This document shows, piece after piece, positions 58,501 to 64,000 of a stretch of DNA of 64,000 bases. The stretch spans positions 124,001 to 188,000 of the forward strand of contig SEMN01000203.1 in the NCBI GenBank assembly GCA_005408345.1, given 5' to 3'. Source of the DNA: Macquaria australasica. Lineage: Eukaryota; Chordata; Actinopteri; Centrarchiformes; Percichthyidae. Under the pieces are notes generated by a model. That model worked only from the letters and a program-made list of their open reading frames with translations. It did not search any database and was not told the origin of the DNA. Positions within the stretch are counted from its first letter, which is position 1, and every line of letters begins with the position of its first letter. Both the position numbers and the translations under genes were made by a program.

Positions 58501-61368
58501 CTAGACTACTGTAACGTGCAGCTCGCTGGAATAACCAAAAGGCATCTCAATCAACTGCAGCTACTCCAAAATGCAGCTGCTAGAGTTTTAGCTAGAAAAA
58601 GGAAATACGACCATATAACACCTGTGCTGAGGTCGTTACACTGGCTTCCAGTAAATTTTAGAATTGATTTTAAAATTTTAATGCTCATTTTTAAAGGCCC
58701 TACATGGTCTGGCACCCCAATCACTCTCTGACATGCTTGTGAGCTATGAACCAGCTAGACCCCTCAGGTCATCTGGAACAGGCCGTCTGGTTATTTCCCA
58801 GGTCTCCAAGAAAATTGGTGAAACTGCCCTTAGCTTTTATGCTCCAAACTGTTGGAACATCCTACCCAATCATGTTAGGTGTGCTCCAACGCTATCGTCT
58901 TTTAAAGCATTCCTTCTTAGTGGCGATTTTCAGTAGGTTTACTGGTCGGTTGCAGGTCTTAATTACTTTATTTTTTCCCCTACTTTTTTTACTGGTTTTA
59001 ACTCACATGTATTATTTATGTGTCTATTTTAATTGTGTTTACTTATGTCTAATGTTTTGTCTTTACACTATCCACACAGTTTTTGTGGCTGCAACTTCTG
59101 TGGTAGTTCATGCCCTGTGCAGCACATTGTGCTTCCACCTGGAATGACATGTGCCATATACATAAAGTTTTGCTTGCTTGCTTTTGCAGCTTTAAACAAA
59201 CTACAGGTATCATTTGCTTCATATCCAATGTAACCAGTTTGCTTTTTTTACAATAGCAGACAGCCAACAGCAGGTGAAGTAAGTGTATAAGGAAAATTGT
59301 AAAATGAGACATAAAAACAAAATGAAAACACATCCAACATTCAGCCTCTGTTACCTGGGAATTCACACTTGTGGGGCCTCTGTGGCTCGAAGTGGACCCT
59401 CTGGTGATTAGTGAGTCGCGTAGCACTGCGAAACCTCTCACTGCAGATCTCGCAGATGAAGGCATTATCCTGCTCGTGGACTTTGACGTGAGCCTTCAGG
59501 TTGTAGACGGTGGTGAAACGCCGCCCACAGCCTTCAAACTGACAGGTATGTGGCCGCTGTTTGTCATGGGACTGAAGATGCCGTTTAAGCTTGTAAGAGG
59601 TAGCAAAAGCCCAGCCGCAGCCCTCCACGGTGCACTGGTAGGGGCGTGGGTCCTCGGCATGGTTCAGGAGGTGAACCTTGAGTTTCTGACGAGTGTCAAA
59701 TGTACAGGAGCAAGCCGGTTCTGGGCAGCCAAAAGAGGCCACGGTCTCTTTCTTGGACCTGATTAGTGGTACAGACTGGAAGTCCCCATTGTCACAGTCT
59801 GCCACAGTGGCTTTGGGATGCGGGGTGACCAGATCAGCCTCTGTTACAGCACACAACGCACCGGACTCCTGCTTGACGATGGGACAGGAGTCCAGAGAAG
59901 TGCCAAGCTCTGACAATGAGCAGTCATCCACCAGAGCCAGCTCAGAGTCACTCACAGACAAACCAGGCCTGGGCTCTTCCTGCTGGCTGGAGTTGGAAAC
60001 TGCCAGCGTGCTGATCTTCCCGATGGATTTAGTGCCACTGTCATAGTTGAGAAGAACAATATCCTCATGGTCTTTCATGCCTAGGTGCTCCTTTAAACTG
60101 ACCATGTCATCCTCTTTGTGCACATATCCCTCTGGTGGGGCAGCGAGAGTCAGTATCCCGTTTTCTATGGTCACTATGATGCTTTGGTTGTTTATTGTGA
60201 TAGTTCCGGAAAAGGTTTCACCAGCAGGCGGACTGGTGGAGGCCGTGGCCGGGTTTGCACTGTCCTGCAACCCCGTTGAGTTTGAAATGAAGTCCGAGGT
60301 GTCCATGGCTTCCACGACGCCCGAGTTCCCTGAAATCAAGGCACTGCTCTCGTCAATACGGGAGTGCGACGAAAGCTCCCTGACCAGTTTACTTTCATTG
60401 TTTTCGGTGCAAATCTGGCCACAAATCTTATCGCCATATTTGTTTGTCAAAACAACGTCTTCGACAATGTGATGATAGACGGTCTGTTTAGCATTGGCCA
60501 CGGCAGAATTGTCGTTTAGTAAACTGAAAACATGCTCCGTTTTTTTCAAGATCTGGGCATCAAGACAGTTCAAGTTGTCATTAGACTCGCAGAGAATAAC
60601 GTCACTGCTGCCTCCAACCTCCATGGAGCCACCGGGACTTGCTTTAGAGCACTCTGGCTTTTTACCTTTCATTTGATCGCCGTTCTCAAATGATACATCC
60701 GGTCGGTGTTTGGTTGCCTCGCCGTCGCCATCCTCTTGAACGACATTAAAAACAACATACAATTCCTGGGCAGTTTTGTCTGCCCTGCTCGCCGTGTTGA
60801 AGCTCCCCGGTGCAGTAGCGATGTGGCTGGCCAGTGAGGGCGGCTTGAAGGCGCCGTCCTCACGCTGCTGCCGTAAAACTGGAAACGGTAACGTTAACTG
60901 CCGCTGCGGCATCGGTTCCTCTTCCCCTTCAAACAGGGGCAGCGCCATTTGCATTACAGTATCCCCGCTTTCTATCCCGTATTTCCAGGCAGTCCTAACA
61001 AACTCCTGCGAACTAAACAGTGCGTTGAGCTCATTTTCTTTCTCCGTGTTCACGTTATGAAGTCCGACACTCGGTCTATTACGCGGCAAATTGGCTTTAT
61101 CGGTTGGTTGCCGCTTGCTGACAGGCGAACAAGCCGCCCCGCTGCCATTTTCTGCCAGTAGGTGAAACGGCGATGTCCTCGGCCTGGTGGTGTTGTTGTT
61201 GTCACTTTGTGGCGCAGGGGACTCCAATACGCCATCCGCTTCGTTTTCGGTGGGAATAAAATGAGGTGTCGACCCTGTCGCTGATCGAAGTGTAGACGAA
61301 GTGGTTCTGTGTGGGGCGCCATGTTGAGAGTGAATGTTTTGGGCATCAGAAAGCCCCTGGATTTCCAT
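49621..61368 (-). CDS. zxdc: ZXDC, ZXD family zinc finger C (coding region, ten exons)
   Basis: Nuclear zinc-finger protein; in mammals ZXDC pairs with ZXDA, binds CIITA and supports MHC class II and myeloid gene transcription. Exons, 5' to 3': 61368-59355, 58036-57884, 53806-53728, 53161-53031, 52062-51892, 51490-50706, 50566-50482, 50364-50192, 50004-49903, 49707-49621. All nine junctions have GT/AG sites and matching phases; the total is 3780 nt, 1259 aa (human about 858). Residues 1-545 are a long, low-complexity N-terminus with one conserved island (about 388-412, IIVTIENGILTLAAPP). Ten C2H2 fingers span about 546-845. The C-terminal part has the conserved LTPSSEL, SGILTIDPSSVS and SGGSARTDYRAIQLAK blocks and ends GSTINLQDLE. 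The match to ZXDC rather than the ZXDA/B pair rests on the C-terminal blocks, intron-rich structure and the KLF15 neighbour. Confidence 0.95.
49903..50004 (-). CDS. zxdc: ZXDC exon 9
   Basis: 102 nt, phase 0 on both sides. Acceptor CATGCAG|GACGACC, donor CTACAG|GTGAGAG. It encodes DDPASDGD and the block LTADLPVNILQ. Confidence 0.9.
50192..50364 (-). CDS. zxdc: ZXDC exon 8
   Basis: 173 nt. Acceptor AATGCAG|GGAGTTC, donor CTGCAG|GTGAGATC. Encodes a basic QRKSKG stretch, an Ala-rich segment and VTGAQYVQIQLLQ, an amphipathic hydrophobic block that resembles the VQVQLVQ block of mammalian ZXDC. Confidence 0.9.
50482..50566 (-). CDS. zxdc: ZXDC exon 7
   Basis: 85 nt. Acceptor TATGTCAG|GAGAGTGG, donor CTCTG|GTAAGAC. 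Encodes the very conserved ESGGSARTDYRAIQLAK block followed by a lysine-rich KKKQRG run, a possible nuclear localisation signal. Confidence 0.93.
50706..51490 (-). CDS. zxdc: ZXDC exon 6
   Basis: 785 nt, residues about 850-1111. Acceptor CACCCCAG|ATGTTCTC, donor TTCCTG|GTGAGT. It encodes the Ser/Thr/Gly-rich putative transactivation region with LTPSSEL, LTNLDLSSLFS, SGILTIDPSSVS and DDVQTV blocks, which are recognisable in ZXDC of other vertebrates. The plus-strand ORF at 50932-51522 is its antisense shadow. Confidence 0.93.
51892..52062 (-). CDS. zxdc: ZXDC exon 5
   Basis: 171 nt. Acceptor TCTTCAG|GATGTAAT, donor TCCTG|GTTAGT. It completes finger 9 (CNAKFSARSSLYIHSKKH) and encodes finger 10 (CPVANCSKHFSSRSSLKSH). 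These close the ten-finger array. Confidence 0.95.
52155..52947 (+). mobile_element. Solo LTR of an LTR retroelement
   Basis: 793 bp that begin with TGTTAGC and end with GTTACA, flanked on both sides by the same 5 bp TGATC (52150-52154 and 52948-52952). TG...CA ends and a 5-bp duplication are the mark of an integrase-made LTR insertion. In plus orientation it has a TATA-like TAATAAAAGG (52524-52533), an AATAAA (52809-52814) and a GT-rich stretch after it, so U3, R and U5 can be placed. No internal region or second LTR is present, so it is the product of LTR-LTR recombination. The family (Gypsy, BEL or endogenous retrovirus) cannot be told from the LTR alone. It is antisense to ZXDC. Confidence 0.75.
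52571..52806 (+). CDS. Possible spliced mini-ORF inside the solo LTR (52571-52592 joined to 52730-52806)
   Basis: An ATG in strong context (CACCATGG) is followed 22 nt later by a perfect donor GAG|GTAAGT. An acceptor TTCACAG|ACG lies at 52729, with TACTAATG as a possible branch site 24 nt upstream of it. Joined, the two parts stay in frame for 32 codons and stop at TAA just before the AATAAA. The product is Arg-rich and unlike anything I know. It may be chance. Confidence 0.25.
53031..53161 (-). CDS. zxdc: ZXDC exon 4
   Basis: 131 nt. Acceptor TTCATCAG|GAAGCATG, donor GAAG|GTACGC. It encodes the end of finger 7, the DDDRR linker, finger 8 (CTEEGCGKSFTRAEHLKGH) and the first Cys of finger 9. 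Confidence 0.95.
53162..53727 (-). other. zxdc: ZXDC intron 3
   Basis: 566-bp intron between exons 3 and 4. No repeat or coding sequence recognised. Confidence 0.85.
53728..53806 (-). CDS. zxdc: ZXDC exon 3
   Basis: 79 nt. Acceptor TTTCCAG|GCGAGAGG, donor AAAAG|GTAAGTG. It encodes the linker TGERP and most of finger 7 (CDSEGCGWSFTSMSKLLRH). Phase 1 in, phase 2 out. Confidence 0.95.
54263..54370. repeat. Subterminal tandem repeat of the foldback element, left arm
   Basis: About five imperfect copies of ATTTGTAACTGAAAAACAAG. Variants have a longer A run (54292-54305) or GGTTTGTAACTGG. The inverted counterpart with three copies is at 56629-56688. Subterminal repeats of this kind bind transposase in hAT and related elements; that role is an inference here. 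Confidence 0.75.
54516..55348 (+). pseudogene. LINE ORF2 C-terminal fragment, open frame
   Basis: The frame from 54516 to the stop at 55348 is uninterrupted and encodes the region after the YADD box, with ITCNFLMLNSDKTEV, ARTAFFHLRNIAKIR and RLLTRTRKREHISPIL blocks typical of fish L2-like elements. Endonuclease and catalytic RT motifs are absent because of the 5' truncation, so it cannot be active itself. Confidence 0.85.
55495..55533. repeat. (TC)n microsatellite in the L2 3' UTR
   Basis: Pure TC tract of about 19 units. The other L2 copy has a shorter, interrupted TC tract at the same place (about 26330-26362), so the tract grew or decayed after insertion. Confidence 0.95.
56887..57444. 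mobile_element. hAT-like MITE in ZXDC intron 2
   Basis: 558 bp. The left end AGCTGATGTGTTGGTCGCGA and right end GAGCCGGAATCACTA fit fish hAT elements with GAGCCG-rich ends (AGGAGCCGATTTC near the left, AGAGCCGGCTC and AAGAGCCG near the right). The flanks GCTGAAAC (56879-56886) and GCGGAAAC (57445-57452) match at 7 of 8. Confidence 0.65.
57884..58036 (-). CDS. zxdc: ZXDC exon 2
   Basis: 153 nt. Acceptor CTGTGCAG|GCTGTG, donor CACTG|GTAAGC. It completes finger 5 (GCEKTFITFSALFSHNRTH) and encodes finger 6 (TYPGCDKTYDKACRLKIHMRSH). Phase 1 on both sides. Confidence 0.95.
58037..59354 (-). other. zxdc: ZXDC intron 1
   Basis: 1.3-kb intron. Its centre is an antisense L2/CR1-type reverse transcriptase fragment (58346-58936), probably with some of its 3' UTR up to about 59100. 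The rest shows nothing recognisable. Confidence 0.85.
58346..58936 (+). pseudogene. L2/CR1-type LINE ORF2 fragment in ZXDC intron 1
   Basis: Encodes the C-terminal RT-associated region: FQSHINSIVKSVYHLRNIAK, SSRLDYCNVQLAG, LQNAAARVLARKRKYDHI, then after a 1-base insertion near 58695 (TTTTTAAAGG) SYEPARPLRSSGTGRL and a C-terminal ALSFYAPNCWN block. It is a different and older family member than the copies at 24.2 and 54.5 kb. Antisense to ZXDC. Confidence 0.8.
59355..61368 (-). CDS. zxdc: ZXDC exon 1
   Basis: 2014 nt, residues 1-671 and one base of codon 672. ATG at 61368 opens a frame that stays open to the donor CCCAG|GTAACA (GT at 59354-59353). Contains the N-terminal regulatory region and fingers 1-4 (from about residue 546) plus the first half of finger 5 (HKCEFP|G). 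Finger 1 is of the unusual CPEPACSC type seen in the family; finger 4 is short (CEICSERF). Confidence 0.93.
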
Positions 61369-61520
61369 CTTGGTATCCCTGTAGCAGCAACACAGAAAAG
61401 GCCCGCCCTAGCAGAGGGAGGCGATCCAGAGAGCCACTACACAGTTTACAACAGCCCGAGTGCTGCCTTCAGGACCAACACGGACATCCTGTAGTCACGA
61501 GTGGAGCGACCAACCTCGGA
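61369..61520 (-). promoter_or_regulatory. zxdc: ZXDC 5' UTR and putative promoter
   Basis: CpG-rich sequence just upstream of the ATG, with a GC box (GCCCGCCCTA on the plus strand, 61401-61410). No TATA box is visible, which fits a housekeeping-type promoter. The ATG context is CCAAGATGG. The transcription start is not determinable from sequence. Confidence 0.4.
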
Positions 61521-64000
61521 TAGCTATTAATGTTGTATTTACCTAATTATTAACTACCAAAGCCTTGTGATATTGCGAATTTTCAATGTGAAGTTAGGCG
61601 ATACGACTTTTCAGGGTAGGGTAGGTTTTCTTAGACACCCAATAAAGGCATGTAAGCCATAGACGTACGTACTCTCTTAACATCAAACACATGTCCAACA
61701 GCACATGACCCTGTTTTAGTTTGCCATTTCAGTATAGAGTTGCTGTATGACACAACAACTACAACATTACAAAGACTGTATAGTTGGGCCGTGAAACCTT
61801 GAGGTAGGAGCTACGATGAGTACTTTTAAGGCAGCAATAGTATCATTGAGTTTAGTTAAACTCTGGAGTGGATTTTGTAGCGGTGGATCCGAGTTGGATT
61901 TTTCATCACTGATGAGTAGCATTTATCGATATATAGGCTATGTATGATCCATTCTACTAATAATGCTTTACCTTTTAATTGAAATGTGAAGCCAAAACTC
62001 TTTTCATAACTTAAGAAATCAGCATTTCCATTCCCAGTCAGTGTTGTATTTTCATGGCATTTCCTCTGAGTGGCAGTGTAGTACTATAAAACAAATATTT
62101 TCTCAGAAGAAACATCATTCTCTCCTCTGTGATTTACTTATAATATTTAAAGAGCATGGCACCCTCAGGGTTTATGCAATGCATTCAAGACTCACTCTTT
62201 GCTATTACAACTGAAGTTTGTGATTTTCTGCTGGTAGAAGCATGTAGTAGAAAATAAAACATAATTTAAAATAAAATCACTGTCTGGTAAAATCACTTTA
62301 CCACTCTCAGAGACATAACATTACAAAGTTTGACAACTTTCTATATAATATGTAGGCTAATAGCCAATATGTATTTTTACTGGACTATGCTGTAATGTAA
62401 TGTAATGTAAAGTAATCTAAGGGACTGTACAAACATTTTTGGAGTGGGGAGGGGGTTTGAATCTTATATTTCACTTTTTCTTTTTTAAAGCCAGACCCTC
62501 CCCATAGTTGTTAGAATTTTCCTTGGACCCTCCCCTTGACTTAGAAAAACAAAACTACAACCATGTCCCCTCGATATCTCAAAGAGTATCAAGCTGGTGT
62601 AATCATATATAAATGGAATAATAATTCCACAATAACAATAGCTATATCAATTCGTACATTAGAAGTGGAATTTGCAATTTCCTATTTTACCACAAACTCA
62701 ACAAATTGATGAATATTCCAGCCACTCTCTATTTTTGAATAAAGAGATATTTAACAAAAGGCTGAACATTAATTATAATATCGGTCAACTTTATATGACA
62801 CGTAACTTTTTTTAATGAAGAAAAATAAAACCCTGGAACACAGGATTGTTTTCCTCTGCATATGGCAAAGAGTACCTTGCACACACTAAAGCTGTCATTT
62901 GCAATTGTTTGTTTGATTGAATTGTTTTTTTCCCATTAATCCTGCAAGGGAAGGCTAAAATGTAAATCTGAGGTGACTAAAAAATTAAAAGGCCCTTCTA
63001 AGACTGCCCTCCCTTCGAAAGAAAAAATACATTACGCTCCATCCCTAATAAGTTTTGTACAGTCCCTAACAAAACCCAATATTTACTGTCAAAATAGTAA
63101 CAGACTACACTGCTAGGCACAGACTAGAGATGAGCCTTAAATAATATCTTTATTTGGTTTCTAAGCAAAAGCTAGAAAACATTGACAAACCTATAACTAA
63201 ATTCTGACCAACACAAATGGAGACAAAGATAATAGAGACGCATTTAGAGTATCAGAGAAGAACAAAATGAAAGGAAGGAAGACTGTTCACAAAATATTCT
63301 GTACATCATTTTAGATGTATTTACATTTGACCTACATGTAGGCTGTACGGAGCACACTAGACTGGAGAGAAGCAGTGAGCAGTATATTGTTTGTCAGTGT
63401 AATTAACTAATACTGTACACACTGTATAGAAAGCTCAACATGCTTCATATAAAAATATCCAATACGTTATGTGACTTTGAATTGGTGTACTTGTTGATCA
63501 TAACACACATGCATGCATGTTTTAAACATGGTGTGATACAAATCTATCCTACTATTCATGTATCTCCTATATGTTTTGGATTATTACATTGGCAGTTCCT
63601 TCAAGTATACCGTACACAAAAACAGTAGAAATAGAAAGACACAGTACACAAATCAACACATGTAGGAATGTTGTCTGAATTCATTTTCAGATATGAATAA
63701 AGATACAGATTTTCTGAACAAGTACAATCATTGGCAGCATATCAGCCAAATAAGCATGCAAAATAACGTGGATTTCCTGTTTTGTCATATAAAAATAGAG
63801 TCCTGCCTCACACATACTTGTAGGATTATGACAGAAATAAGGCCACATATCCATTTCCTTTCTGATACAATATGACACATGCTTAATAATCAGATGAATC
63901 CCGATGACTCCATTCATTATTATTATTATTAACTTAGCAGACTTCCCCACTTTCTATATTTGTGTTGCTATCAGGTTGAACCATTGGTCTTTAGTTGTTC
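61521..64000. other. Upstream flank of ZXDC
   Basis: AT-rich, without coding exons. A minus-strand AATAAA at 63150-63155 (TTTATT in CTTTATTTGG), followed by a TG-rich stretch at about 63070-63130 read on the minus strand, might be the 3' end of a gene whose body lies beyond 64000; this is weak. Confidence 0.4.

Overview
The window is nuclear DNA of a teleost fish, most likely a spiny-rayed (percomorph) species. It holds two vertebrate zinc-finger genes split by phased introns, long AT-rich non-coding DNA with CA/GA microsatellites, LINE copies of the L2/CR1 type with GAATT tails, and many short inverted-repeat DNA elements of kinds common in fish. Nothing looks bacterial or viral in organisation. 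The species call is an inference.

Layout. Positions 1-20470 are gene-poor downstream flank holding dispersed repeats, MITEs (one at 697-991 with a perfect 8-bp target duplication), an L2 3' fragment and microsatellites. KLF15 lies on the minus strand: non-coding exon 1 ends at 37306 (with a 36-codon upstream ORF), coding exon 2 is 33639-34870 and coding exon 3 is 22243-22411. The joined CDS is 1401 nt (466 aa). Its 11.2-kb second intron carries an antisense L2-type LINE (24215-26891) and a MITE next to the exon 3 acceptor. Positions 37600-48930 are intergenic and hold more repeats.

ZXDC is also on the minus strand, from 61368 down to 49621, in ten coding exons. I could join all ten by GT/AG sites with matching phases to exactly 3780 nt (1259 aa). 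They encode ten C2H2 fingers and a conserved acidic C-terminal region. ZXDC introns 1, 2 and 4 are full of transposable elements: an L2 fragment (58346-58936), a hAT-like MITE (56887-57444), a foldback element split by an almost unmutated L2 copy (54217-56735), and a 793-bp solo LTR with a 5-bp target duplication (52155-52947). Positions 61520-64000 lie upstream of ZXDC and hold no gene I recognise; a weak minus-strand polyadenylation signal near 63150 may belong to a gene outside the window.

The two genes do not form a pathway. KLF15 is a metabolic Kruppel-like transcription factor and ZXDC is a zinc-finger co-regulator of transcription. They are neighbours in the same orientation, as in mammals (3q21 in human), so this is a conserved block. 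No new defence or metabolic system is visible. The most unusual items are the solo LTR, which seems to contain a complete miniature spliced transcription unit, and the asymmetric foldback element with its nested LINE.
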